NCBI RefSeq assembly: GCF_030542105.1
Contig: NZ_JAUOFB010000006.1
Span: 62,001 to 126,000, forward strand
Direction of reading: 5' to 3'
DNA: 64,000 nucleotides
DNA from: Hymenobacter sp. BT730
Lineage (GTDB): Bacteria > Bacteroidota > Bacteroidia > Cytophagales > Hymenobacteraceae
The notes under the pieces were generated by a model. It searched no databases and was not told the origin of the DNA. It saw nothing but the letters and a program-made list of their open reading frames with translations. The position numbers and the translations under genes are program-made. Shown here piece by piece: positions 42,401 through 50,321 of the stretch; position 1 is the first letter of the stretch, and each line of letters opens with the position of its first letter.

Positions 42401-44206
42401 CGTCAGCGTGCCGTTCGACTTGTTCATCAGCATTTCATTCAGGCCCAAAGCACCGGTTATGCCAATGGTTCCATCAATCTGCAGGTTCTGATCCTTGCTG
42501 CCGGTAAAGCTTGTGATGTTAGTACCGGGCAGGTAGACGGCTTGCGCGCCCACTATAAAATTACCCTGTACTGTTACGTTGTTGCTGTTAGTCTGCAGCG
42601 TAGCCTGGTTAGCACCGCTTGTCAGCGTCAGGTTATTCAATACGGTAATGGGTGCCATCAAGGCAGCCCCTGTCGTACCTGCAGCTGCAGTTGGCTCCGA
42701 AATCGTCATATTCCAGAACGGAGCAACCGAATTGATATTAACTGTGCCTGGGTAAGCATCAGCGGCAGGTGGTAAGATGATATTAAAGTCACCACCAGTA
42801 ACAGAGTAGTTACCTACTGCTGTGGCGATATCAACCCCATCATTGCCTTCGGCATTGTATACGTTAATGATGCCACCACTCATGCTGAAGGTTTGCGTAG
42901 CAAAGGGGATGGCAAAACGCGCATAGGTTTTCTGCTTATCCAACTGTGCACCTGTACCCCTCACGTTAAAGGTTCCGCCCGTCATCGTAAAGCTACCTAC
43001 TGGGGTACCTTCCTTTCTTGGGCTGAACTTTTCTACGGTTACAGTGCCGCCTTCAATCAGGTAGCTGCCTACATCGCCAATTACTGCACCATCGTTGCCA
43101 AGGCTGGTAAATGACCCGCTTGAAATCCGGAATAAGCCGCGTGCAATTAAGCCGCCCGAAATGCCTTTGTTACTACCACCAGTATTACCGGGCAAAGTCA
43201 CCGATGCCCCGTCAATCCAAAGACCAGCGGTGGCAGGCAGTTCATATCCGCCCTGTCCGTTGGTATCACCCATCAGTCTCGACAAGGTGATATTTTGGCC
43301 CAGCTTCAAAGTACCGTTCTGCAAATCAACGATATACCCCGAGTACGCCTCATTTAACTGGAAATTACCTGCTACGGCCGCAGTAATAGATAAAATGTAT
43401 TGCTGGCCTGCCCCCTTATTAACAATAATGTTATTGAACTTAGTAGCGCCATTGGCTTCCAGGCTTCGGTTTGTAGTCCCGGTGAAAGTGATACTACCTG
43501 TGCTATTGATGCTGCCGTTGTTGGTGATATTACCACTGGTAGTAATAGCGCCACTGCCTGAAAGCGTAGTGCCTGCCGCCAGGGTCATGTCACCGGCAAT
43601 GGACAGGGTGTTTGCACCCAAGGCCAACGTCAGGGCACCTACACCTGACTTCTTAGTGGTCAGCGTACCCAGTACCGTAGTGCCGGTTGCAACGGAAGCC
43701 GTCATAGCCGTTGCCTTACTGTTGCTGAACAGCAGGTTATTGTATTGGGTAACTGAAGGCAGAGTAATCGTACCTAAGTCGTAAAACTCCACTGTTCCCG
43801 TTCCCGCATCGTCAAAATTATTGGTCGTAACGGCAGGAAAGTTTGTGCTGGCTAAGCGAAGCAGGCCCTGGCCTTCCAACTTGGTAATAGCGCTGCCGAA
43901 GCTAAAGGTCTGCATGTCCAACACGCCACCTTTCTGAATAGTAATGCTATGCCCGGTGGTAGCAACGTTGGCCGTTAGATTAACGGTATAGCCATTTAGT
44001 ATTACTACCACGTCCCCGTTAGCCGGCACCCCCGTATTCGTAAGCACGGAGCCTGTGGGATCAGTTGTCCAAGTTTTAGTAGTAGCTGTATTAGCCCACG
44101 GGCCATTTGTACCCCCACCTACATAAGTATAGTAGGTGGTTGCATGTGCTAAGGCACTACTGAGAATCAGTAGTAACAGAGTAAGTAATCTTCTCATAAG
44201 CAGCAA
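36476..44206 (-). CDS. Giant T9SS-exported beta-helix-type surface protein
   Basis: 2576 residues. A signal peptide (LLTLLLLILSSALAHA) is followed by about 2350 residues rich in Thr, Gly, Asn and Val, with short beta-strand repeats such as L-x-I-x-G-x-V-x-N-x-G, the look of a right-handed beta-helix adhesin. Large modules recur. A 'title' motif of aromatic residues then W-x(n)-W appears near residues 23, 903 and 1793. Each leads into G-x-P-V-F-I or V-V-I-L and Y-N-N-L blocks. Modules one and two both end with an F-P-V-G and Y-(F/Y)-W-(K/R)-V segment. Around 2390-2490 is a fibronectin-like domain (L-P-V-E-L-V-A-F). Residues 2497-2576 are a type A sorting domain (Y-P-N-P-A-K, G-M-Y-I-V, final K-L-V-V-E). 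It is probably attached to the cell surface or released. Confidence 0.88.
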   Translation of the reverse strand: MLLMRRLLTLLLLILSSALAHATTYYTYVGGGTNGPWANTATTKTWTTDPTGSVLTNTGVPANGDVVVILNGYTVNLTANVATTGHSITIQKGGVLDMQTFSFGSAITKLEGQGLLRLASTNFPAVTTNNFDDAGTGTVEFYDLGTITLPSVTQYNNLLFSNSKATAMTASVATGTTVLGTLTTKKSGVGALTLALGANTLSIAGDMTLAAGTTLSGSGAITTSGNITNNGSINSTGSITFTGTTNRSLEANGATKFNNIIVNKGAGQQYILSITAAVAGNFQLNEAYSGYIVDLQNGTLKLGQNITLSRLMGDTNGQGGYELPATAGLWIDGASVTLPGNTGGSNKGISGGLIARGLFRISSGSFTSLGNDGAVIGDVGSYLIEGGTVTVEKFSPRKEGTPVGSFTMTGGTFNVRGTGAQLDKQKTYARFAIPFATQTFSMSGGIINVYNAEGNDGVDIATAVGNYSVTGGDFNIILPPAADAYPGTVNINSVAPFWNMTISEPTAAAGTTGAALMAPITVLNNLTLTSGANQATLQTNSNNVTVQGNFIVGAQAVYLPGTNITSFTGSKDQNLQIDGTIGITGALGLNEMLMNKSNGTLTLAGSSTTSMRVRSTLTLTSGVFNDAGKVLTVLGNVVNSATHTSSGTTTGSITLAGTTHQTIGGDGSGIFGNLVLNNSLSTADATYGPKAVEATADQTVSGTLTLANDRLFDIGTHRLYITSVSKDAIVASGGSFSNARMILTAGNQSDGGIRKTYGSLETFIFPVGTQVSGTYYYTPAAINLMAAPARYGKINVAPVKVVNPFSTDKPNSLQYFWKVSESDFAGLAANKVVHKYTASNALIGGNKAFYVAAYYDPATVTWKTNNLATDVVKNAATIDINFSAVNINGEYTAGDYRTAFGTINKFYSRKNGNWNVADTWSRTGYDGVAATDVPGAGNPVFIGNNYTVTVTANGASSGSLQIDKGATLDLGTTTGHNFGSLPEEIVQGSGTLRIASTVSPAVFPGGDFANFLGPQGGTVEYYTVGAFAYTLPANTVSSYYNLVLNAGTSRTLTLPNQNLHIYNDLSTGTQTGFNGLVSLSAGANGDLTIDGNVQVQNGQLRYGAATRNVTVGNNVLVSTGATFGIITGTVLNTLQIGGSVINNGTLALAPAGGKIDVTFVGDTDQKITGTGTATSINKLTVNKGTSRTPVLTLDVAGTLSVPATDNWLVLTNGTFSFAKPSSTILVNAGTYTIGNTAGLSVNGAGAVINLATGATLQLDGRLSALAGTINVGRSIEYSGATQPEIVVTSGTLNVDGQIRRPLTTTQGALTYSQSGGNVLVRGNNFDASRAQFEVLNAGSSFTMTGGALTVLRTLGVAATADVYLHPATSTVTGGEIVLGNPTATAAANLKLDTTVPLFSLKVDNGASTANNNTATLLQNPLTLKGNLTIGNANSIFNTDGLDVSIAGNFTNGNTTATTGLTVGGYQAKLATQTTTLNASTNNQLLTGATGNLTNFGNLVINNTNTSGQVNLQTNNTALRVHGQLTLTKGELADGGNTISVLGNVVNSAKHSGAGKVALIGAVAQTIGGDGYGIFGNLEINNGGNGATALAAQQVDGILTLTNGNLTIGSNLLKLTNTSSTAVAGGTFSTTKMIITNGNVADEGVQKSFPAAATSFVFPVGVTGKYTPATYTVNANTAVGTITVAPVNSAHPSNTDAASNTELKYYWRVGSTGFSGLSVRHVYQYVSTDATAAQEANYRTGRFLINQWIPIGGIATSVDAATHTINLASTTANTYVSYINGDYTAGLTSEFQAVKVYYSRNAAPNITTTGADWDTPSSWTFNPDGSDSPAGQTATTAPAAGTPVVILPGHVINTSQAGRNASSLTLSGTLNIGNFTSNNFGVVTGTGRLIINSSTFPAGNYTDFTSTAGGTVEYTGFIVTLPPRSIYNNLVFSGINTTKSLGNVSLQVNGSVLVNATTTINNESDIDVTLVNPAKGFVNNGTFNLGNGALSIAESLTNNTGATLTLGGGKTTVGTSLMNAGTITTAAGDVVIGTVLVNSGSYQTGAGALKVASHLTNSGTFNAAGQNGVITVGGNLATSNLFSAGNGDLTVTGNLVNSGIYNANANKLTLTGDFTNQSTFNAGSSNVYLQGNWTNSGVFTAGTSAVRFLSNTARNLGGTLATTFYNVYKEGTGALTMQQSATVSNLLNLNQGNIVTGANTLHLTNTATQPVTGESLNAYILGKLAITFPTEAGATRTFPVGNFKPGDASINFYRPVTIVAQGGSTAGTEVQVEMVQTSATGAVAAGSGISNLSRVRYYSITALSGAITNPTVQLSFNTNINDEEINVPSNLRVARATAAGGTWTNEGGAGVFSPAAPAGYVTSGVTSITNNSLFALASTNLVDNPLNNAYTPLPVELVAFTAKMVGTKVQLAWATSMERNSSHFVVERSLDGRAFEAVAQVAAQGTSTTRVEYAATDARPFQGQSYYRLRQVDNDGRTAYSSVVVVKMAGIAKAALQAYPNPAKGTQFNVLIQGLKGTAGTLRITDGFGREVYRMAVNLTLDQQDMAVKPAAKLAAGMYIVSLQTAEGRLTQKLVVE

Positions 44207-44643
44207 GTAATATGAAGTAGGTTAAGCAAATTCAGTATGGAAGTGCAATTTGAGAACTTTACTACTTATAAAGTAGACTTAGTATAGTACAGAATGAGAT
44301 AATTATCATTTTTTTGCTTTTTTATAAATATTACTATAAATTTTATATAAATAGGTCTATTATATTTTTGACCCTGTTCGTACTGTGCGCGCTTTATAAT
44401 CCGGCTTATCTTTATAAGTAAAGCGAGAATAAAGTGGAAGGCTAACTTGTTGAATCCTAGTAAAGTTCAACTCCTTAAGAAAAACCCAAGGCTGATTATT
44501 GCTTCCTCTGTGGGAAATGTGCTACACTGCAAATGCAGCAATAGCCTGGTATGGATTTCCCGATTTTCAGGATACCTTTGCCAGCTAATTGCCCCGCCCT
44601 GTCCAGGTAGTGCGGGGCTTCGTTCCGCCGTCAGCCTTCCCGC
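44207..44643. other. 437-bp AT-rich intergenic region between the giant gene and nuoK
   Basis: Divergent upstream region of the giant T9SS gene (minus) and nuoK (plus). The half nearest the giant gene is strongly AT-rich, with T and A runs around 44300-44370. A plus-strand TATTTTTG at 44363-44370 fits TAnnTTTG but has no -33 partner. The half nearest nuoK holds the better promoter at 44550-44580 and a 7-bp GC hairpin (44591-44597 with 44612-44618) in the predicted leader. No convincing gene is seen. Confidence 0.6.
44550..44580 (+). promoter_or_regulatory. Candidate promoter of the nuoK-N block
   Basis: TATG at 44550-44553 (three of four matches to TTTG), a 19-base spacer, and TACCTTTG at 44573-44580, the same -7 octamer as before nuoA. 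It predicts a transcript start near 44586, about 58 bases before the nuoK ATG. Confidence 0.6.
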
Positions 44644-44976
44644 ATGGATCAGAACATACCGCAGGTTATCCAAACGGTTCCTCTTCAGTACTACGTCTTC
44701 TTCGCTACTGCCCTGTTTTCTATAGGCGTGCTGGGCGTTCTTACCCGGCGCAATGCCATTATTATTTTTATGTGTGTGGAGCTGATGCTCAACGCCGTAA
44801 ACGTGTTGCTGACGGCCTTCTCGGCCTACCGCGCCGACCCTAACGGACAGGTATTTGTATTCTTCATTATGGCCGTGGCCGCTGCCGAAGTGGCGGTGGG
44901 TCTGGCTATTATTGTAATGATTTACCGGAACCTGCAGAATACTGACGTCAACCTGCTCAACCGCCTGAAGTTCTGA
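44644..44976 (+). CDS. nuoK: NADH-quinone oxidoreductase subunit K
   Basis: Small antiporter-related subunit of complex I, 110 residues and three membrane helices. The two essential buried glutamates are visible: one in F-M-C-V-E-L-M-L-N-A-V-N (near residue 45) and one in A-A-A-E-V-A-V-G-L-A-I (near 81). Length and motifs are normal. It is the first gene of the second complex I block, separated from nuoJ by 22 kb. Confidence 0.95.
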   Translation: MDQNIPQVIQTVPLQYYVFFATALFSIGVLGVLTRRNAIIIFMCVELMLNAVNVLLTAFSAYRADPNGQVFVFFIMAVAAAEVAVGLAIIVMIYRNLQNTDVNLLNRLKF

Positions 44977-45064
44977 TTTCGCTTCTGCTCTGCCAAGCAG
45001 CCGGAAGCCTCTATAAGGCTCCCCGCTCTGCTCCGCAGGACTGAAACAATTCTGCATCTCTCTT

Positions 45065-47005
45065 ATGCAAGAAACTGTAATACCCGCTGCCGGCGCGCCG
45101 TACTCTACTTTGTTGTACGTCCTGATTCCGCTGTTGCCGTTCCTGGGCTTTCTCATCAATGGTCTGCTCAACCGCCGGCTTTCTGGCACCGTGGCCGGGC
45201 TCATCGGTAGCGCTACCGTACTGGGCTCGTTTGCCATTTCGGTGTTTCTGTTCCTGAATTTCCAGTATCAGTACACCGTCACGCTGTTCGACTGGATTTC
45301 CGTCGGCTCCCTGCAGATTCCCTTCTCCTACCAGATTGACCAGCTCAGCCTGATTATGCTGCTGCTGGTAACGGGCGTGGGTTTCCTGATTCACGTGTAC
45401 AGCATCGGCTACATGCACCACGATGAGAACGTGGGCAAGTTCTTCTCCTTCCTGAACTTGTTCATTTTCTCGATGCTGGTGCTGGTGCTGGGCGCCAACT
45501 TCGTGATTCTGTTTATCGGCTGGGAAGGCGTGGGCCTCTGCTCCTACCTGCTCATTGGCTTCTGGAACAAGAACACCAGCTACAACAACGCCGCCAAGAA
45601 AGCCTTCATCATCAACCGCGTCGGCGACCTGGGCTTCCTACTTGGCATCTTCCTGATCTACCTCACCTTCGACTCCGTACAGTACGCCGAGGTATTCCAG
45701 AAGGCCAGCACCCTGCAGATTGGCACCATGACCGTGACGGCCATTACGCTGCTGCTGTTCGTGGGTGCCGCCGGTAAATCGGCCCAGCTGCCGCTCTACA
45801 CCTGGCTGCCCGATGCTATGGCCGGCCCCACCCCGGTTTCGGCCCTGATTCACGCCGCCACCATGGTTACGGCGGGTATCTATATGATTCTGCGGGCTAA
45901 CGTGCTATTCACGCTGGCTCCCCATACGCTGGAAGTCATTGCCATCATTGGGGCGGCTACGGCGCTGTTCGCGGCCACCATTGGGCTGGCCCAGAATGAT
46001 ATTAAGAAGGTACTGGCTTACTCCACCGTGTCGCAGCTGGGCTACATGTTCCTGGCGCTGGGCGTTATGGGGTACAGCACCAGCCTGTTCCATGTGCTTA
46101 CCCACGCCTTCTTCAAGGCGCTGATGTTCCTGGGCGCGGGCTCCGTGATTCACGCCATGAGCAACGAGCAGGACATGCGCCGCATGGGCGGCCTGCGCAA
46201 GGCGCTGCCCATCACCTTCATTACCTTCCTGATTGGCTGCCTGGCCATTGCCGGCATCCCTCCTTTCTCGGGCTTCTTCTCGAAAGATGAAATCCTGCTG
46301 CACGTGTATGAGCACAACAAAGTGCTGTACGCCGTGGGTCTATTCACCGCTTTCCTGACGGCTTTCTATATGTTCCGGCTGTTGTTCCTCACCTTCTTCG
46401 GTGAGTTTCGGGGCACCCAGGAGCAGAAGCACCACCTGCACGAGTCGCCGGCCAGCATGACGCTGCCGCTGATTATCCTGGCTATTCTGGCTGCTGTGGG
46501 CGGCTTCATGAACGCGCCGCTGGTGCTGGGCAAAGGCTACCTGGCCGATTATCTTGCTCCCCTCTTCACCTACTCGCAGCGCCTCAACCCGGCCGCTTTT
46601 GGCGCCGAGGTTGACCATGCTACCGAGTACATGCTTATCGGCCTTTCGGTGGGTGCGGGCGTGCTGGGCATCCTACTAGCCTACGTGCAGTACGTGAGCC
46701 GCGGCGTGCGCCCTGTGGAAGATGGCGAGTCACGCGGCTTCCTCGAAAACCTGATTTATCACAAGTATTACATCGACGAGCTGTACAATGCCCTGATCGT
46801 GCGCCCCATTATGTGGCTCTCGCGCGGCCTGTACCGCTTTGTGGAACAAGGCATCATCGACCCGGTGGTAAACGGCTTCGGCCGCGTAACGATGGGCGGC
46901 GGACAGCTGCTGCGCTACGTGCAAACCGGCTCCGTGGAAACCTACCTCATCCTGATGGTGGTGGGTATCGTGCTGGTGCTGGCGCTGAATTTTGTAAAGT
47001 TTTAA
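45065..47005 (+). CDS. nuoL: NADH-quinone oxidoreductase subunit L
   Basis: Distal antiporter-like subunit, 646 residues. It is related to Mrp antiporters and has the long lateral amphipathic helix at its C-terminal end. Conserved parts include F-I-G-W-E-G-V-G-L-C-S-Y-L-L-I-G-F-W with the key Glu (near 150), G-K-S-A-Q-L-P-L-Y-T-W-L-P-D-A-M-A-G-P-T-P-V-S with its Lys (near 238), and L-I-H-A-A-T-M-V-T-A-G. A-Q-N-D-I-K-K-V-L-A-Y-S-T-V-S-Q-L-G-Y-M and H-A-F-F-K-A-L-M-F-L follow. Complete. Confidence 0.95.
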   Translation: MQETVIPAAGAPYSTLLYVLIPLLPFLGFLINGLLNRRLSGTVAGLIGSATVLGSFAISVFLFLNFQYQYTVTLFDWISVGSLQIPFSYQIDQLSLIMLLLVTGVGFLIHVYSIGYMHHDENVGKFFSFLNLFIFSMLVLVLGANFVILFIGWEGVGLCSYLLIGFWNKNTSYNNAAKKAFIINRVGDLGFLLGIFLIYLTFDSVQYAEVFQKASTLQIGTMTVTAITLLLFVGAAGKSAQLPLYTWLPDAMAGPTPVSALIHAATMVTAGIYMILRANVLFTLAPHTLEVIAIIGAATALFAATIGLAQNDIKKVLAYSTVSQLGYMFLALGVMGYSTSLFHVLTHAFFKALMFLGAGSVIHAMSNEQDMRRMGGLRKALPITFITFLIGCLAIAGIPPFSGFFSKDEILLHVYEHNKVLYAVGLFTAFLTAFYMFRLLFLTFFGEFRGTQEQKHHLHESPASMTLPLIILAILAAVGGFMNAPLVLGKGYLADYLAPLFTYSQRLNPAAFGAEVDHATEYMLIGLSVGAGVLGILLAYVQYVSRGVRPVEDGESRGFLENLIYHKYYIDELYNALIVRPIMWLSRGLYRFVEQGIIDPVVNGFGRVTMGGGQLLRYVQTGSVETYLILMVVGIVLVLALNFVKF

Positions 47006-47023
47006 GTAACCTAACTCTGTTCT

Positions 47024-47392
47024 ATGCGCGGTGTGCTGTTGTTTTTGGGAGATTTTGGCAGTGTAGAACTAATGATCATCCTGATCATTCTTCTTCCTAT
47101 TGTTTCCGTTCTGCATTTCCTGCCTTCTATTATCGGCTTCAAACGTCCTGATAGGCTCCTGATTTTTTTGGTTAACCTGCTAGCTGGTTGGTCTATCATT
47201 GGCTGGTTTGTAGCACTGTATTTAGCTCTCCGCAAAGCCCCAGTACCTAATCCTTTTTCATCTTCTTCTGCCTTCACTGGTACTTCTGCAACTTCGGTAG
47301 CAGATGAGCTAGGAAAGCTGCGTGATTTACGCAACCAGGGCGTATTGACCCAGGAAGAATTTGAGCGTCAAAAGAACAATCTGATTAGCTAA
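47024..47392 (+). CDS. Superinfection-immunity-like membrane protein with SHOCT domain
   Basis: 122 residues. Residues about 15-65 contain two membrane helices and match the Imm_superinfect (T4 Imm-like) pattern: L-H-F-L-P-S-I-I-G-F-K-R-P, then F-L-V-N-L-L-A-G-W-S-I-I-G-W-F-V-A-L. A Ser/Pro linker follows, and then a C-terminal SHOCT motif (L-G-K-L-R-D-L-R-N-Q-G-V-L-T-Q-E-E-F-E-R-Q-K). It sits between nuoL (18 bases away) and nuoM; its stop overlaps the nuoM start as TAATG, so it is translated with the complex I genes. Base composition is more AT-rich than in either neighbour, suggesting later insertion. No role in complex I is known to me. Confidence 0.82.
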   Translation: MRGVLLFLGDFGSVELMIILIILLPIVSVLHFLPSIIGFKRPDRLLIFLVNLLAGWSIIGWFVALYLALRKAPVPNPFSSSSAFTGTSATSVADELGKLRDLRNQGVLTQEEFERQKNNLIS

Positions 47393-48861
47393 TGCTCACT
47401 GTCCTCCTTCTACTTTGGCCCTTGGCGGCCGCCCTGCTGCTGCACTTTTTCAAAGGCAGAGCTGCCCGGGTGGCGGCGCTGGGCGCGGCCCTGATTGAAT
47501 TTGTTCTGGCAGCGTATGCGGCCGTGCTCTTCAGTAATAACAATACCGGTCAGCTCTCCTTCAACCACGACTGGATTGCCTCCGCAGGCATTAACTTCCA
47601 CGTGGGCATGGATGGCCTAAGCCTCCTGCTTGTGCTGCTGACAGCTTTCCTAGTGCCGATTATTCTGCTGGCTTCCTTCCGCCGCAACTTCGAGAATGAG
47701 TCGGTGTTTTATGCGCTGGTGCTGTTCATGCAGACTGGCCTGATTGGCGTATTCACGGCTCAGGACGCTTTCCTATTCTACTTCTTCTGGGAAATAGCCC
47801 TGATTCCGATTTACTTCCTGGCCGGGGTTTGGGGCGGCGTGAACCGGTCCCGCGTCACCTTCAAGTTCTTCCTCTATACTATCGTCGGCTCGCTGTTTAT
47901 GCTGGCGGGCTTCGTGTATCTGTATTTCCAGACCGGGCCCGCTGCCAACGGTCTAGCGGCGCATAACTCCGAGCTGGCCTCGTTCTATAACCTGAACCTG
48001 CCCGCCGAAACCCAATCCTGGCTGTTTTGGCTGATTTTTGCGGCCTTCGCCGTGAAGATGCCCATCTTCCCCTTCCACACCTGGCAGCCCGATACCTACA
48101 CCGAAGCGCCGGCTCCGGCGACCATGCTGCTCTCAGGCATTATGCTGAAAATGGGTATTTATGGTACCATGCGCTGGCTATTGCCGGTGGTGCCCATGGG
48201 CGTAAATCAGTGGCAGAATCTGGTGCTGATTCTCTCTATCATCGGCATTATTTACGGCGCTATCATTGCCATTCGGCAGCAGGATATGAAGCGCCTCATT
48301 GCCTATTCCTCCCTCTCGCACGTGGGTTTGATGGCAGCCGGGGTATTCTCACTCACGCAAATCGGGTTGCAGGGCGCCAGCATTCAGATGCTGGCCCACG
48401 GCGTGAACGTGGTGGGCATGTTCTTCATTGTCGACGCTATTGAGCGCCGCACCGGCACCCGCCTGATTCCTGACCTGGGCGGTCTGACGCGCCAGGCGCC
48501 GGTACTCACGGTTTGCTTCCTGGTGCTGTTACTGGGTACTGTAGCGCTACCGCTCACCAACGGCTTCGTAGGTGAATTCCTGCTGTTGGCCGGGGTATAT
48601 CAGTATAATGCCTGGATGGGTGCTGTTGCCGGTGTTACCATTATACTAGGTGCTGTATACCTGCTGCGCATGTTCCAGCGCGTGATGCTGGGCCCGGACT
48701 CGGCGCACACTGCCACCTTCACCGACCTTACCGGCTCTGAACTGGCCCTGCTGGTGCCACTTATCATGCTGGTTTTCTGGATTGGCCTGTTCCCGAACAC
48801 GTTCCTGCACCTGTCGGAAGGCAGCGTGATGAGCATTTTGAACGAGGTAGTAAAACGCTAA
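47392..48861 (+). CDS. nuoM: NADH-quinone oxidoreductase subunit M
   Basis: Antiporter-like subunit, 489 residues and about 14 helices. The conserved F-F-W-E-I-A-L-I-P-I-Y-F-L-A-G-V-W-G-G contains the essential Glu near residue 132. A-F-A-V-K-M-P-I-F-P-F-H-T-W-Q-P-D has the channel Lys near 222. R-Q-Q-D-M-K-R-L-I-A-Y-S-S-L-S-H-V-G-L follows. The ATG shares one base with the stop of the preceding SHOCT gene, a typical re-initiation arrangement. Confidence 0.95.
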   Translation: MLTVLLLLWPLAAALLLHFFKGRAARVAALGAALIEFVLAAYAAVLFSNNNTGQLSFNHDWIASAGINFHVGMDGLSLLLVLLTAFLVPIILLASFRRNFENESVFYALVLFMQTGLIGVFTAQDAFLFYFFWEIALIPIYFLAGVWGGVNRSRVTFKFFLYTIVGSLFMLAGFVYLYFQTGPAANGLAAHNSELASFYNLNLPAETQSWLFWLIFAAFAVKMPIFPFHTWQPDTYTEAPAPATMLLSGIMLKMGIYGTMRWLLPVVPMGVNQWQNLVLILSIIGIIYGAIIAIRQQDMKRLIAYSSLSHVGLMAAGVFSLTQIGLQGASIQMLAHGVNVVGMFFIVDAIERRTGTRLIPDLGGLTRQAPVLTVCFLVLLLGTVALPLTNGFVGEFLLLAGVYQYNAWMGAVAGVTIILGAVYLLRMFQRVMLGPDSAHTATFTDLTGSELALLVPLIMLVFWIGLFPNTFLHLSEGSVMSILNEVVKR

Positions 48862-48891
48862 GCTTCTGCTTCGCTCTATATTGAGACGAAT

Positions 48892-50301
48892 ATGAATTCC
48901 ATCATTCTACTTTCCGTTCTGGGCCTTGCGAATCTGTTTCTCGGATTCCTGCGCTCCAACCGGCTCCTGTTGCCCGCAGCCATGCTCATGCTGGCGGTGG
49001 TGTTCGGGGTGAACCTTATTGACTGGAACGCCGGCGCCCAGACGTTCTTCAGCGGGATGCTGGTTATCGATAATTTCTCGGTAGCCTTCACCGGCATTGT
49101 GGTACTCACGGCTCTAGTGCTCCTACCCTTCTCGCAGAAATACGTGCGCGACGGCGAGGCTAACCTAGCCGAATACTATTCGCTGCTGCTGTTCTCGCTG
49201 GTAGGCGCCATTATGATGGTGAGCTACAACCACCTGCTGATGCTGTTCCTGGGTATCGAAATCCTGAGCGTGGCCATGTACGTGCTGGCCGGCTCCGATA
49301 AGCGCAACCTGCGTTCCAACGAAGCCGCCCTGAAATACTTCCTGATGGGGGCATTCTTCACCGGCGTGCTGCTCTTCGGCATGGCGCTGGTATATGGCGC
49401 TACGGGCACCTTTGAGCTTACTAAAATTGGGGAAGCAGTACTGATTCCCGCTAATGCCTCGCTGACGCCCATGCTGTACATCGGCATGCTGCTCATGCTG
49501 ATGGGCATCGGCTTTAAAGTATCGGCGGCGCCATTCCACTTCTGGACGCCGGACGTGTACGAAGGAACGCCTACCTTCTTCACCGCTTTCATGAGCACGG
49601 TGGTAAAAACCGCTGGTTTTGCTGCCTTCCTGAAATTGCTGGTGCAGGCCTTTCCGGCCGCCTCGGCTATGGGTATCTGGCTGCCTACCCTTACAGCCAT
49701 GTGCATACTCACTCTGCTCATTGGCAACGTGGGGGCGGTAGCGCAAACCAGCGTGAAGCGTATGCTGGCGTACTCCAGCGTGTCGCATGCGGGCTACCTG
49801 CTGATTGCCCTAGTGGCCTTTAACGGGCAGTTGCAGGGGGCTTCGGCTAATGGCATTTTCTTTTACTCACTGGCTTACTCTATAGCTACAGTGGCAGCTT
49901 TCGGCGTATTGAAGCTGGTATCAGATTCCCGCGGCCGCGAAGACTACAACGGGCTGAATGGTTTGGCCAAAACCAACCCGCTGCTGGCCTTCGTGATGAC
50001 GGTAGCCATGCTTTCCCTGGCTGGTATCCCGCTCACGGGTGGCTTCTTTGGTAAGTTCTTCATCTTCTCGGCCGCTGTGGAGAATGGCTATATCTGGTTG
50101 GTCGTGTTTGCTGTGGTCATGTCGATGGTAAGCATCTACTACTATCTGCGCCCTATTATTGCCATTTACATGCACGATGCCGACGCTGATTCCGCACAAC
50201 CGGTTTATGTGAGCAGCTTTCAATCAGCCGCTCTCCTTTTGCTGGCGCTGCTGACGATAGTGCTGGGTGTGCTTCCCGGCCTGGTAAGCGGTATTTTGTA
50301 G
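48892..50301 (+). CDS. nuoN: NADH-quinone oxidoreductase subunit N
   Basis: Antiporter-like subunit, 469 residues. Key motifs are L-F-L-G-I-E-I-L-S-V-A-M-Y-V-L-A-G near residue 120, F-K-V-S-A-A-P-F-H-F-W-T-P-D-V-Y-E-G-T-P near 208, and S-V-K-R-M-L-A-Y-S-S-V-S-H-A-G-Y near 287. The Lys and Glu residues of the proton path are present. It is the last gene of the second nuo block and is followed by a strong terminator. Confidence 0.95.
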   Translation: MNSIILLSVLGLANLFLGFLRSNRLLLPAAMLMLAVVFGVNLIDWNAGAQTFFSGMLVIDNFSVAFTGIVVLTALVLLPFSQKYVRDGEANLAEYYSLLLFSLVGAIMMVSYNHLLMLFLGIEILSVAMYVLAGSDKRNLRSNEAALKYFLMGAFFTGVLLFGMALVYGATGTFELTKIGEAVLIPANASLTPMLYIGMLLMLMGIGFKVSAAPFHFWTPDVYEGTPTFFTAFMSTVVKTAGFAAFLKLLVQAFPAASAMGIWLPTLTAMCILTLLIGNVGAVAQTSVKRMLAYSSVSHAGYLLIALVAFNGQLQGASANGIFFYSLAYSIATVAAFGVLKLVSDSRGREDYNGLNGLAKTNPLLAFVMTVAMLSLAGIPLTGGFFGKFFIFSAAVENGYIWLVVFAVVMSMVSIYYYLRPIIAIYMHDADADSAQPVYVSSFQSAALLLLALLTIVLGVLPGLVSGIL

Positions 50302-50321
50302 GTCAAGACCAAGCTGATACC

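Noticed and set aside
36476..44206. DNA tandem repeat array or CRISPR-like pattern within the giant gene
   Set aside because: Similarity is at the protein level between long modules. No regularly spaced identical DNA repeats are visible.
44363..44370. TATTTTTG as the nuoK promoter -7 box
   Set aside because: It fits TAnnTTTG but is in a very AT-rich stretch without a -33 partner and 274 bases from nuoK. The element at 44573-44580 is better spaced.
47024..47392. Prophage or prophage remnant suggested by the superinfection-immunity domain
   Set aside because: No phage structural, integrase or lysis genes surround it. The Imm_superinfect-type fold is widespread in bacterial chromosomes.
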